DNA of 64,000 nt from Archaeoglobaceae archaeon (GCA_026986375.1 JALSOQ010000013.1:62001-126000), one strand, 5' to 3'; shown: positions 8,082 through 17,178, numbered from the stretch's first letter. Made by a program: numbers and translations. Notes: a model not told the origin generated them from the letters alone.

Positions 8082-9365
8082 TTACGATTTCCTACGAACG
8101 GCCGTAGCCAAGAGCAAACCCGCTAAAGCCGTAACGAGTTCGAATCCCGGCGTTTTCTTCTTTTGGTGAGGAATCATTAGCTTTCCAGTCGCCATGTATT
8201 TGGGATACACAACCACCTGTCTTCCATCCTGCCACTGGCACACCCAGTTCCTTATGAATCCGTCGCCCCAAACCAAATCGTGGTTTTTCGTGAAAGCTAT
8301 CTTTCCCCTCACACCTTCGAAGGGGTGACTCCTATTGAACTTCTCTAAATACTTCACGAGCACATCCGGATCGAACGGATCTTTCCCAGCTTTTGCCGCC
8401 ATCTCGACGGCCTTCTTGTATAGGTAAACCGCATCGTAGCAACCGTATGCGCTGAAAGCTTCCGGAAGGTGTCCGTATTTCGCTTTGTAAGCTTCCAAGA
8501 AGTGTTTCATTTTATCGTTTATTGGAGAAGGAACCGCCCCGCCGTCTGCTATGTATATTTCCCCGAGACACTTCCCGTCAGTTGCATTCCAGTAGTCCGG
8601 ATCTATCGCCGCCAAGTCGTGTCCGGCTATAGGAATACCAATTCCCATGTCCGCCCACTGCTTTATTAAAGGAACACCGCTCACGTGGGCGAGTATTGGA
8701 ACTATCACGTCCGCCCTCTCTTTAGCCTTTAACAGGAAGGATGAAAAGTCCGACTGTCCCCTTCCAACCTTCTCGTCCATGACAATCTCGTATCCGTGTT
8801 TTTCGAGGAGCGGTCTAAACTTCTTCATAACGTCCTCCGTCCACAAGGCGTTGTCCCTTATTATCGCCACCCTCTTTATCTTCATCCCTTCAGATCTGAG
8901 GAAGTCGAGCATGTCTATCATGTCGAGCGGGAAAGTGGACGCGTTCATAGTCAGAACTCTGAAGTAGTATTTGTAGTGATCGTAGTCTTTGGAAACGAGG
9001 TCGGTGAGTCTTGGGGAAGATGCGTCTCCGAGCCACAGAACTTTCGTTTCCGCCATGACGTTCATCATGGCGAGAGCGACACCGCTCGAAAATCCTCCTA
9101 TAATCACCTTACACCCCTCATCCACTGCAAGTCTCCTGAATTCGGATGTGGCCGTGTTTGCGTCCAGCTTGGTGTCCGCAACGACAACCTCTATCTTGTT
9201 GCCTAAAATTCCACCCTTTCTGTTTATCTCCTCCGCCGCAAGCTTTACGGCGTTGACCATGGCCGTTCCGTATTTGGTTTCCATCGGGCCTATCACTCCT
9301 ATTTTTATCACCCCAGCGTTCACCGGCGCTATGGCGAGTATGAGCAAAACTGGGAGCAGTCTCAT
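8082..9365 (-). CDS. livK: Branched-chain amino-acid ABC transporter substrate-binding protein with PGF-CTERM anchor
   Basis: This is a 427-residue periplasmic-binding-protein type I receptor. A signal peptide (MRLLPVLLILAIAPVNA) is followed by IKIGVIGPMETKYGTAM and AAEEINRKGGILGNKIEVV, typical of LivK/AmiC-like receptors. The C-terminus is KKKTPGFELV, then a hydrophobic stretch, then RRKS. This matches the PGF-CTERM pattern of archaeosortase A substrates, so the protein is probably cut and lipid-anchored on the cell surface. The start at 9365 was chosen because the signal peptide begins there; the frame stays open upstream but encodes nothing typical of the family. Confidence 0.9.
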   Translation of the reverse strand: MRLLPVLLILAIAPVNAGVIKIGVIGPMETKYGTAMVNAVKLAAEEINRKGGILGNKIEVVVADTKLDANTATSEFRRLAVDEGCKVIIGGFSSGVALAMMNVMAETKVLWLGDASSPRLTDLVSKDYDHYKYYFRVLTMNASTFPLDMIDMLDFLRSEGMKIKRVAIIRDNALWTEDVMKKFRPLLEKHGYEIVMDEKVGRGQSDFSSFLLKAKERADVIVPILAHVSGVPLIKQWADMGIGIPIAGHDLAAIDPDYWNATDGKCLGEIYIADGGAVPSPINDKMKHFLEAYKAKYGHLPEAFSAYGCYDAVYLYKKAVEMAAKAGKDPFDPDVLVKYLEKFNRSHPFEGVRGKIAFTKNHDLVWGDGFIRNWVCQWQDGRQVVVYPKYMATGKLMIPHQKKKTPGFELVTALAGLLLATAVRRKS

Positions 9366-9385
9366 GTTCGGGGCGTTAGAAGGAC

Positions 9386-9399
9386 AATATTTAAATATT
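9386..9399. promoter_or_regulatory. Palindromic AT box shared by livKHM-hisG and livGF
   Basis: AATATTTAAATATT is a perfect 14-bp palindrome in the 57-bp gap between divergent livK (ATG at 9365) and livG (ATG at 9423). Its centre is about 27 and 30 bp from the two starts, the spacing expected for a TATA box of leaderless genes in each direction. It probably acts as a two-way promoter. Confidence 0.6.
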
Positions 9400-9422
9400 A
9401 TGTAAATTAGTAACAAATTGGC

Positions 9423-10109
9423 ATGCTGAAAGTCGTGAAGGTTACGAAGAAGTTCGGGGAGATCAGAGCTCTGAACGGCGTGAGCTTTGAGGTGAAGGGT
9501 GGAGAGATATTGGGAATAATAGGTCCGAACGGGGCCGGGAAGACCACCCTCTTCGGAGTCATTTCTGGATTCATAAAGCCGGATTCTGGAGATGTGAGGT
9601 TGAACGGAAGGAGCATAGTCGGTAAAAAACCGAGCAAACTCGTAAAGATGGGGGTTGTGAGGACGTTTCAAATCATAAAGGTTTTCAAACACATGACGGT
9701 GGAGGAGAACGTCGAAGTGGCCAGTTCCAACGGAAAAACGTCCGAAGTGTTGAAGGAGGTTGGGCTTTGGGATAAGAGGAAAATGCTTGCCAAAAACCTC
9801 TCTCAAGGAGAATTGAGAAGGTTGAGCATAGGAATGGCCTTGGCGACGAATCCCAAGGTTCTGCTTTTGGACGAACCGTTTTCAGGCTTGAGTCCTAAGG
9901 AGGCGAACGATTTGAGCTCCATAGTGAAGATGTTGAACGAAAATGGGATAACACAAGTGATTATAGAGCACAAACTTAAGGAGCTATTCGATCTGGCCGA
10001 AAGGATCGTTGTTTTGAACTTCGGTAAGGTCATATTCGAAGGACATCCGGAGGAAGTCGTTAGGAACGAGAACGTTGTAAAGGCTTATTTGGGAGGTTGG
10101 GAATGCTGA
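9423..10109 (+). CDS. livG: Branched-chain amino-acid ABC transporter ATPase LivG
   Basis: The 228-residue ABC ATPase has Walker A GPNGAGKTT, the signature LSQGELRRLSIGMAL (a variant of LSGGQ), Walker B VLLLDEPFSGLSP, and an H-loop at IIEHKL. VVRTFQIIKVFKHMTVEENV is the LivG-type Q-loop segment. Together with LivF it powers uptake through LivH/LivM. It is transcribed away from livK and starts without a Shine-Dalgarno site about 30 bp after the palindromic AT box. It is a little shorter than bacterial LivG (about 255 residues). Confidence 0.92.
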   Translation: MLKVVKVTKKFGEIRALNGVSFEVKGGEILGIIGPNGAGKTTLFGVISGFIKPDSGDVRLNGRSIVGKKPSKLVKMGVVRTFQIIKVFKHMTVEENVEVASSNGKTSEVLKEVGLWDKRKMLAKNLSQGELRRLSIGMALATNPKVLLLDEPFSGLSPKEANDLSSIVKMLNENGITQVIIEHKLKELFDLAERIVVLNFGKVIFEGHPEEVVRNENVVKAYLGGWEC

Positions 10110-10789
10110 GAGTTGAAGAGCTCAGCGCGTTTTACGACAAATCTCAAATTTTGAGGGGTGTCAACGTTAGGGTTGGGAGGGGAGAAGTCGTCGCGGTTTT
10201 GGGACCCAACGGAGCGGGAAAGACGACACTTCTCAAGGCAATATGTGGTCTCGTCAGGACGGAAGGTAGCGTGATTTTTTTAGGTAAGGATATATCGAAT
10301 TTGAAGCCTCACGAGAGGGTTAAAATGGGGATTTCGATATGTCCCGAGGGCAGAAGACTGTTTCCTAACATGACTGTGGAGGACAATTTGAAGCTTGGGG
10401 CGTTGCTCGAGGATTACGAAAAAAGGCTAAACTACGTTTACAATCTCTTCCCAAAGCTTAAAGAGAGGAGAAATCAACTCGTCAAGACTATGAGCGGTGG
10501 TGAACAGCAGATGGTCGCGATAGGTAGGGCTTTGATGTCGAAGCCCAAACTCGTACTCCTCGACGAGCCATCGATCGGTCTCGCCCCGATAGTCGTTAAA
10601 AAGATTGCCGACGCACTTAAGAGGATAAAGGAGGAGTTGAGTGTGTCCATTCTTCTTGTGGAGCAAAACATAAATTTAGCGTTCGAAGTTGCGGACAGAG
10701 TTTACGTCCTCTCCAAAGGTGAAATCGTCAGAGAAGGAACCGTAGAGGAAATAAAAGAGGATATCGAGAGGGATTACTTCGAAATATAG
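10103..10789 (+). CDS. livF: Branched-chain amino-acid ABC transporter ATPase LivF
   Basis: The 228-residue ABC ATPase has Walker A GPNGAGKTT, a CPEGRRLFPNMTVEDNL segment that is diagnostic of LivF, signature MSGGEQQMVAIGRALM, Walker B LVLLDEPSIGLAP and H-loop VEQNI. The ATG at 10103 overlaps the end of livG by 7 nt and is preceded by GGGAGGTTGGG as ribosome binding site. An in-frame TTG at 10097 is less likely. It forms a heterodimer with LivG. The gene ends 2 bp before a convergent tRNA-Leu gene. Confidence 0.92.
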   Translation: MLRVEELSAFYDKSQILRGVNVRVGRGEVVAVLGPNGAGKTTLLKAICGLVRTEGSVIFLGKDISNLKPHERVKMGISICPEGRRLFPNMTVEDNLKLGALLEDYEKRLNYVYNLFPKLKERRNQLVKTMSGGEQQMVAIGRALMSKPKLVLLDEPSIGLAPIVVKKIADALKRIKEELSVSILLVEQNINLAFEVADRVYVLSKGEIVREGTVEEIKEDIERDYFEI

Positions 10790-10791
10790 AA

Positions 10792-10875
10792 TGCGGGGGG
10801 CGGGATTTGAACCCGCGGACCCCTTCGGGACGGGGTCTTAAGCCCCGCGCCTTTTCCTGGCTCGGCAACCCCCGC
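10792..10875 (-). tRNA. tRNA-Leu (anticodon TAA)
   Basis: On the minus strand the acceptor GCGGGGG pairs with CCCCCGC, and the discriminator is A. The anticodon arm GGGGC-TTAAGA-CCCC region reads TAA (Leu). A long variable arm (GTCCCGAAGGGGTC region) confirms a class II tRNA. The T-arm contains GTTCAAATC. No intron is seen and CCA is not encoded. Length is 84 nt. Confidence 0.92.
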
Positions 10876-10917
10876 TGATATTAAAAGTGCGTCACAAATA
10901 AATAAGTTTTCGGTCTC

Positions 10918-12159
10918 CTAATACGAATATTTCAAGTCGATCCTGTTCTTCACATCCTTTATAGCTTCTATCAGATCCCTCTGAGTAATCTCCTTTCTCC
11001 CGTCGAGCAAAGCCCTAAGGACAGCATCCCTAACGACCAACTTTATCTCCGCACCAGTAAATCCTTCTGTAAGGGAGACGAGCTCGTCTATGTCGTATTT
11101 CCCGGGAACTTTAGCTAAAGCAAGCTCGAATATTCTCTTCCTAAGCTTTTCGGAAGGCTCGGGGAACTCGACTATCTTGTCGAACCTCCTCCACACAGCC
11201 GGATCCAAAAGGCTCGGGTGGTTAGTTGCGGCTATGAGTATCACTCCATCCTCCACCATGTTTATCTCGTCTATCGACTTCAGCAGTGTGTTCACCGCCC
11301 TCTTTACCGCGGCGTGCTCGTCGCTCGTCCTCGTCTTAGCAACGTAATCGAACTCGTCTATGAACAGAATGCACGGGCTGAGCCTCCTCGCTATCTCGAA
11401 GACCTTCTCTATGTTCTTGGAAGTCTCGCCCAAATACTGGGAAGTGATCATCGAAAGCTTAACTTCAACGAGCGGAAGACCGAACTTCTTGCTCAGAGCT
11501 CTCGCAGTCGTGGTTTTGCCGGTTCCGGGAGGACCTATAAAGAGAAGCTTTCCTATGTCCGTAAGTCCTATGCTCTTGAGGAACTCTCTCTCCTCCAGAG
11601 CTATCTCCAGCTTCTTGATCTCCTCCATCTGGTCGTCCGTTAAAGCTACATCGCTCAAGTCCACCCTTATGTCTTCCGGCGAATACACCCTAACCAAACC
11701 GAGCATCTCGGCCGTTTCGGGATTCCTTTCCATTTCCGCCAAAACGCTCCTAAGCCATTCTCTATCGCTGTACTTCGGCCTGTTGAACTTCTTCGCCTCC
11801 TCGTATGACACGTTCAGAGAATCGTAGTTCTGGTAGTAGTAGGCTAAAACGGGATTTCTCCTTATTAGCTCGATCCCCCTCTGAGCGAACCACTTGACGG
11901 CTATTTCGAAAGAAGTTAGCTTTATCTGCTTAGTGAACGTGTTGTAATCGACGAAAGGAATCGACCTTATTATGTCCTCCACCCTTCTCCCCACGTATTT
12001 AGTCGCCACATCTTGCTTTATCACGATCGGCCTGTTTATTCCTCCTCTATTGTATAGGAGCTTCCTGATGGGCTTGGGTATGTCGTCTTCGGTCAACTCG
12101 TCAAATCTGTTGTATATCTCCGCCGTCAGTAGCAGTTCGACAAGCTTGAGCTCCTCCAT
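10918..12159 (-). CDS. AAA+ ATPase, single ATPase domain with a novel N-terminal domain
   Basis: The 413-residue protein has an N-terminal domain of about 190 residues without a recognised motif. One AAA module follows: Walker A GPPGTGKTT, Walker B CILFIDEFDY, sensor-1 AATNHPSLLD, arginine fingers in AVWRRFDKIVEFPEP, and a C-terminal helical lid LTEGFTGAEIKLVVRDAVL. It resembles proteasome-regulatory/AMA-type AAA proteins of methanogens and Archaeoglobus, which form hexameric unfoldase-like rings, but I cannot prove that family. It is probably monocistronic, lying between tRNA-Leu and manA. Confidence 0.85.
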   Translation of the reverse strand: MEELKLVELLLTAEIYNRFDELTEDDIPKPIRKLLYNRGGINRPIVIKQDVATKYVGRRVEDIIRSIPFVDYNTFTKQIKLTSFEIAVKWFAQRGIELIRRNPVLAYYYQNYDSLNVSYEEAKKFNRPKYSDREWLRSVLAEMERNPETAEMLGLVRVYSPEDIRVDLSDVALTDDQMEEIKKLEIALEEREFLKSIGLTDIGKLLFIGPPGTGKTTTARALSKKFGLPLVEVKLSMITSQYLGETSKNIEKVFEIARRLSPCILFIDEFDYVAKTRTSDEHAAVKRAVNTLLKSIDEINMVEDGVILIAATNHPSLLDPAVWRRFDKIVEFPEPSEKLRKRIFELALAKVPGKYDIDELVSLTEGFTGAEIKLVVRDAVLRALLDGRKEITQRDLIEAIKDVKNRIDLKYSY

Positions 12160-12199
12160 GTAACCGCAACATTCTGAGCTTCATCTTTTAAATCTTTTG

Positions 12200-13111
12200 C
12201 TAAACGACGGGAGTTATCAGATAGGCCTCCGCGTCGTCCACCTCAACTTCAAACTCCTTCGTCTTAGCCGGAACGAGAACGGACTTTCCCCTCCTAACCT
12301 CAAATCTCCCGTTGAGCCTTACAGTTCCTTTCAGGCATAGGAGTATGCCGAAAGCTTCGTTCTCAATTCTGACGTTTTCTGCAATTCTATCCACTCTGAA
12401 GAACTCGGTGTCGATTAACCTAACCAATCCGTTCAACCTCCTCTCCCTCTGCCTGAGATCTTCAACGTTCGTCTTGCTGAAGTTCAGAACTTTCAAGGCT
12501 TTTTCCAAATGAAGCTCTCTCCCCCTCCCATAGTCGTATATCCTATACGTCACGTTGGAATTCGTCGAAACCTCAAGAACTCTAACCCCCTTCCCCAAAG
12601 CGTGAATCGTTCCGGCGGGGATGTAGAAAGCGTCCCCCCTCCCAACCTTTACCTCGTTCAGCAAACTTAATACGTAACCTTCCTCCACAGCCCTCCTCAA
12701 CTCTTCCGGGGAAACATCTTCCCTGAAACCCAAGTATATCTTCGCATCCTCCTCGGCATCAATCACCACCCAAGCTTCGGGCTTCCCGTGATCTTTCTCA
12801 CCAAGAAGCTTCGCCATCTCCTCGGACGGATGAACCTGAACGCTCAAATCCTCGTTAGCGTCTATTATCTTAACCAGAATCGGAAACTCCTCGAAACCGT
12901 CTATAATTTCTTCCCTGAACTTCCTTACGAGCTCGATCATATCCAGAACTCCGTCCACGTCCACCTTCGAAGGCCTCGAAGGGTGTGCCGAAAACTCCCA
13001 AGATTCTCCTATTCTGTCCCCCTCCACACCTTTAAGCTCCGCTATGAACCTACCTCCCCAAGGCTTTTCGACCAGATTCTCCTCAGCCTGAAACAGAAAA
13101 TCGGGTATCAT
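12200..13111 (-). CDS. manA: Mannose-6-phosphate isomerase, class I
   Basis: This cupin metalloenzyme interconverts mannose-6-phosphate and fructose-6-phosphate, supplying mannose for glycans and compatible solutes. Zinc-binding positions are visible as QVHP, GKPEAW and PAGTIHALG, and the C-terminal part carries STNSNVTYRIYDYGR. At 303 residues it matches the short archaeal/Bacillus type. It lies 40 bp downstream, in coding direction, of nothing obvious and precedes the AAA ATPase gene; rqcH ends 23 bp before its frame region on the far side. Confidence 0.9.
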   Translation of the reverse strand: MIPDFLFQAEENLVEKPWGGRFIAELKGVEGDRIGESWEFSAHPSRPSKVDVDGVLDMIELVRKFREEIIDGFEEFPILVKIIDANEDLSVQVHPSEEMAKLLGEKDHGKPEAWVVIDAEEDAKIYLGFREDVSPEELRRAVEEGYVLSLLNEVKVGRGDAFYIPAGTIHALGKGVRVLEVSTNSNVTYRIYDYGRGRELHLEKALKVLNFSKTNVEDLRQRERRLNGLVRLIDTEFFRVDRIAENVRIENEAFGILLCLKGTVRLNGRFEVRRGKSVLVPAKTKEFEVEVDDAEAYLITPVV

Positions 13112-13134
13112 AACTGAGAATTCCCGGCGATCTA

Positions 13135-15057
13135 TTAAACCCTAACCCTCGACCTCCCCGGAGGTAGGAACTTCATTATCTCATCCGGAGTCGCTATACT
13201 CCTTACGATGTGCTTTTCATCCTCCTTCGCTTTTTCAACCAAAATCGACGCTATCTCGACGCTCAACTCGTTCGGATCCTTTTCTCCGATCTCTATTTCC
13301 ACGTAGTAGTCGCAGTGCCTTTCCACCGCACTCTTCGGTCCTCCCATGACCCTGAGATTTTTCAGATCCACTCCTATGGCACATTCGAGCTTTACGGTAA
13401 CGTAGTTCCTCTTTCCGACTATGTAGAACGAACCTTTCGGCAGATACTCTCCGGCCTTTGCGGATCTCTTTACCTGCTCTGGTAGGACGTAGTAAACCTC
13501 TCCGCTGTGCATGCCTTCCTTCCACAGCGACGAGTATATGGCCGCGAACTGCGCCGTCTCGATTATGCTTTTCTCCGGAGCTTTCTGTCCTCTCTTTAGG
13601 ATAACTGCCGGAGCTCCGGGTGTTTGAGTGTGGAAGAACAGGTCTTTGCTCTCCATGTGCTTCGAAACTATCTCTTCGTTCATCTGGGCGTTTCTCCCAC
13701 CTATGGCCAAGAATCCGTCGCTCGTTATGAACCACCTGAACCTCTCGAACCACTCCCTCCTTCTAACGATTCTCATCCCCGACAGGAATTTCCTCGCCTC
13801 CAATTCCTCCACTCTCCTCATCTCCTCTTTGGTCTTCTCTATCGCTCTAACCAATCCCTCAAGCTTCTCCTTAGCCTTCTTCGCCTTCTCGTAATAAAAG
13901 TCCGCGTTTTCGTGGATGCTCTTCTCCAAATCGAGTTCGAGCTCATGCCCGTCTAATTCAACTACTACAGAATCCCTCCTGACCTTCTTAACCACTTTGA
14001 CCTTCTCCGCCCTCCTCTTGAATTCCTCCCAAGGATAGATCTCCTTAGCCTTCCTGAGAGCTTCCAACAGCTTCTCCACCACCGAATAATTCTCATAAAT
14101 TAGATCTCCGAGCTTTCTGAACTTCTCCATCTCCTTCTCAAGCTTCTCCTTGGTCTGAAGCTGGATTTCCAACCTCTTCTTCAACTTCTTGAGCTCCTCG
14201 CTTTCCTCCTTCTCCTTCCTCTCTATCTCCTCCGCGATCAGCCTCGCGTAAAACTCGTCGAGAGCTTCGTTGAATTTATCGAAGAACTTCCTCTCGTATT
14301 CGTCGTAAATCCTCAACTCTATCGGAAGAACGTCCACGAACTCCTCATTTTTCAAAACTATGTGGGGTCTGAACTCCCCCCTCCTTACGGGCTCGAAAAC
14401 CTCCGAAATCGCCCTCTCTATCCTTTTCAATTCGTCCTCGTTCAAATCTTTGGCCGGCTTTTTCTTGTCTATTCCGGACCTAAGGCAAACTTCCTCCGCG
14501 AAGAGTCCACCCAATCCGCACTTCGTCGCCAAAACCTTTACGATCTCTCTGCTCTCGTTTCCGCAGATCTCCGCTATGACTTCGATGTTCAGATCGAAAG
14601 GGGTTATCTTGGGCTGGGGGAAGGAGTAACAATCGCCCGGCTTTATCCTTTCGGCGTTCAGTGGCATCACGACTCTGAATTTCTCGTCCGCAAGGATTAC
14701 GTTCCCCTTCGAGAACAGTTCTGCAACCAAATATTTGCTTTCCTCCCTTCTGATAATCTTCAGCACGACGACTCTATCGAAATCGTGCTGTTCCACCGAT
14801 TCGATCCTTCCGCCTTCCAAGTGCTTCCTCAAAAGCATCGCGAAGCTCGAAGGGAACTTCGGACTTTCCTTAGGGAATTTCGTTAGATGAATCCTCCTTC
14901 CCGCCTCTATTGTTAGATCCTTCCTCCCGTTAGCGTAAAGCTTGATCCTTATTTCGTTAGGAGGATAGTGGTAGATTTTTTCGACCTTACCGCCTACAAT
15001 CTCCCCCTTAAGCTCCTCGACGCACGCTTTAACGTCCACGCTGCTCATCGATTTCAT
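13135..15057 (-). CDS. rqcH: RqcH/NEMF-family ribosome quality control protein (NFACT domains)
   Basis: The family binds stalled large ribosomal subunits with peptidyl-tRNA and, in bacteria, drives C-terminal alanine tailing. The 640-residue protein has the N-terminal NFACT-N domain (VDVKACVEELKGEIVGGKVEKIY), helix-hairpin-helix sequence in the middle, a coiled coil at about residues 285-440, and the C-terminal NFACT-R/DUF814 domain (WFITSDGFLAIGGRNAQMNE, HTQTPGAPAVILK). ATGs at 15057 and 15048 are both possible starts; the family sequence begins at the second. Older annotations call it a fibronectin-binding protein. Confidence 0.92.
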   Translation of the reverse strand: MKSMSSVDVKACVEELKGEIVGGKVEKIYHYPPNEIRIKLYANGRKDLTIEAGRRIHLTKFPKESPKFPSSFAMLLRKHLEGGRIESVEQHDFDRVVVLKIIRREESKYLVAELFSKGNVILADEKFRVVMPLNAERIKPGDCYSFPQPKITPFDLNIEVIAEICGNESREIVKVLATKCGLGGLFAEEVCLRSGIDKKKPAKDLNEDELKRIERAISEVFEPVRRGEFRPHIVLKNEEFVDVLPIELRIYDEYERKFFDKFNEALDEFYARLIAEEIERKEKEESEELKKLKKRLEIQLQTKEKLEKEMEKFRKLGDLIYENYSVVEKLLEALRKAKEIYPWEEFKRRAEKVKVVKKVRRDSVVVELDGHELELDLEKSIHENADFYYEKAKKAKEKLEGLVRAIEKTKEEMRRVEELEARKFLSGMRIVRRREWFERFRWFITSDGFLAIGGRNAQMNEEIVSKHMESKDLFFHTQTPGAPAVILKRGQKAPEKSIIETAQFAAIYSSLWKEGMHSGEVYYVLPEQVKRSAKAGEYLPKGSFYIVGKRNYVTVKLECAIGVDLKNLRVMGGPKSAVERHCDYYVEIEIGEKDPNELSVEIASILVEKAKEDEKHIVRSIATPDEIMKFLPPGRSRVRV

Positions 15058-15123
15058 CCCCAACGACTAAGGCACGCACCTTTTTACCGTAACGGTCTTC
15101 CGCACATCTAATCTGCTAAGTTT

Positions 15124-15816
15124 ATGGTATCCATCCACCCAAAAGAGAATTGCATAATTGTAAAGCTCCCCCTCACAACCCCAACCGGCAAGGTTAGGGT
15201 CAAGAGGTGGATCGATGAGTTGAACTTCGGCATTCAGATCGCTACGAGGAGGGAAAAGCTTACGTCCAACGATTACCTGGAATGACAGATATCGTACGCA
15301 TCCAAGGAGGGTTTAGATTTCATAAGATTTCCGAACGGAACTTTCGGATTCGAATTGGCCGAAATAATATTCCATGCCAAAAGGCTGGACATTCTCAGAA
15401 GAAAGGATCTCGAAAGGCTGTTGGATTTCGTTGAAAACGTAGATTCGACTATAGAAGAAAGTGAGAAACTGATTAGGAAAGAATGCGACGAATTTCTTTA
15501 TGGGTTTAAAAGGTTGGAAGAAATTGTTCCGATTTACGTAAAGTTTGGAAAGGAACACTTCGTCGAAATAGCTCTGAAGCACAAGCAGAAGGCGGTGGGT
15601 TATCAAGCGATGGTGTACCTCTGCGTATGGGTGAGAAGTCTCGAAGAAAAAGATTTAATAGGAAGACCCGCGAAAGCAAAAGAAACCGCTATGCTTAAAA
15701 TATCGAGCTCGAACGTGGAAGTCATAACTGATACTGTAAAGGCTTTTGCGTTGGCATCTAAGCAACACAACGAGGATATGAAGTTTCTGCTTGAGAAGGT
15801 GATTGGAATATGCTGA
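15124..15816 (+). pseudogene. Gene interrupted by in-frame TGA, partner of an adenine methyltransferase (possible restriction endonuclease)
   Basis: One frame runs from ATG 15124 to the TGA at 15814-15816 and is open except for a single TGA at 15283-15285 (codon 54). The first 53 codons read as normal protein (VSIHPKENCIIVKLPLTTP, VKRWIDELNFGIQIATRRE), and the same frame continues for 176 codons after the stop. Its last codons overlap the methyltransferase start (ATGCTGA), so the two were translated together. Gene order suggests a restriction enzyme, but I see no clear nuclease motif and do not recognise the family. Translation could also restart at TTG 15355. Confidence 0.65.
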
Positions 15817-17178
15817 AAAGAGAGTACGAGTCCAAACAGGCTGAAAAGCATTTCAGTAAAAAGGAGAAGGTTTTCGGTCAATATTGGACTCCCTATTATT
15901 TGGCAAGGTTCATAGTCGAATTCTGTTCGAAACTTACGAATGGAAGGGATATTCTGATAGATCCCGCATGCGGTGAGGGTGTTTTTCTAAAGGCGGGCTC
16001 TGATTTTGGTTTTAAGAGGATCGTCGGCATAGACATCGATCCAAACGTAGTTAGTAGGCTTGAAGATTTCGAAGTGAGGATCATGAACGCTTTGGAGGAA
16101 ACGGGGTTCGAAGGCAAATGCGATGTCGTAGTGGGCAATCCTCCCTTTTCGGCAAAGTACGGTAAGGTCGTCGATAAGAGACTGCTCGACAGATTCGAAT
16201 TGGGGAGAGGTAGGAGATCCCAAGCGATAGAGATTCTATTTAGAGATTCTATTTCTTGAAAAGTTCGTAGAACTCGCCAAGGAAGGTGGTGCGATAGGTA
16301 TAATACTGCCGTTCGGAATCTTCGCCAACACCCAGCTATCGTACGTCAGGAAGTTCATTCTCAAGAATGTGAGAATCTTTGCAATAATATCTCTACCGAG
16401 AAACGTCTTTCCGGGAACGACGTCTAAGACTTGCGTGCTGTTGGGCGTTAAAGGTAAGCACGAAGGTTCGGTTCTTATGGCGAAAATAGAAAGGCTCAGC
16501 GATCTATCGAATTTCGAAAAGATTGCAAAACCAGTTAATTTGGAGGGAGACGTTCTCTATCCGGAGTTCTATATAGAAAGGATATCACTGAAAACCGATT
16601 TGAGACTCGGAGATGTTGTGGATGTGAGGAGCGGTGCGACCGAATACGGGAAAAGAAGGATTTTATCGGACAGTGGAATTCCCTTTATATCGGCAAAGGT
16701 CGTCACGGACTTAGGTTTGGATTTCAGCAGGGATAGAAGGTTCGTTCCGCCCGGTTCGGTAATGGACAAAAAGAGGGCGAGGGTGGAGGTTGGTGATGTT
16801 CTCTTCGTTAGGGTTGGAGTGGGATGTATCGGTAGAACTGCAGTCGTAACGGATGAATCTGAAAAGGGTGTAGCGGACGATTGGCTGTACATATTGAGGG
16901 TGAAGGATGGCAGGGTTTCTCCTTACTACGTTGCATTTTACCTTCAAACTGAGACGATTCAGAAGGAAATAAGAAGACTCGCGAGGGGTGTGGGGACTAT
17001 AACCATTCCTAAATCGTGCCTTCAAAACCTTCCGTTCGTTTTCGACGAAAGGCTTAACGAGATAGCGAAGGACGTCTATTTAAAAATGTTAGAACTCAGA
17101 AAGGCTGGAAGGATTACCGAAGCGCAGGTTTTGAGGAGGAGATTCTTGAAGATGCTCGATGACAAAATCCGGTCTTGA
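15810..17178 (+). pseudogene. N6-adenine DNA methyltransferase with HsdS-like specificity domain, frameshifted by a 13-bp duplication
   Basis: The first part (15810-16259) has motif I DPACGEGVFL and motif IV VVGNPPFS of gamma-class N6-adenine methyltransferases. The frame then breaks. The continuation, from about 16255 to 17178, reads LEKFVELAKEGGAIGIILPFG and then a type I S-subunit-like target recognition domain (DVRSGATEYGKRRILSDSG, YVAFYLQTETIQKEIRRLAR, GTITIPKSCLQNLPF). Removing one copy of the tandem repeat at 16228-16254 restores one frame of about 451 residues. It was a methylase-specificity fusion as in type IIG or stand-alone systems. Confidence 0.85.
16228..16254 (+). repeat. 13-bp tandem duplication that breaks the methyltransferase frame
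   Basis: AGAGATTCTATTT occurs twice in direct succession (16229-16241 and 16242-16254), and the period-13 pattern extends one base to 16228. Thirteen is not a multiple of three, so the frame shifts by one. Deleting one copy gives A-I-E-I-L-F-L-E-K-F-V, a smooth reading across the junction. Confidence 0.95.

Noticed and set aside
9366-9806. N-terminal extension of the livK frame by 147 codons
   Set aside because: It covers livG antisense and the shared promoter; the signal peptide of LivK clearly starts at 9365.
15283-15285. TGA read as selenocysteine
   Set aside because: No selenocysteine insertion element is seen, the protein is not a known selenoprotein, and selenocysteine is not expected in this lineage.
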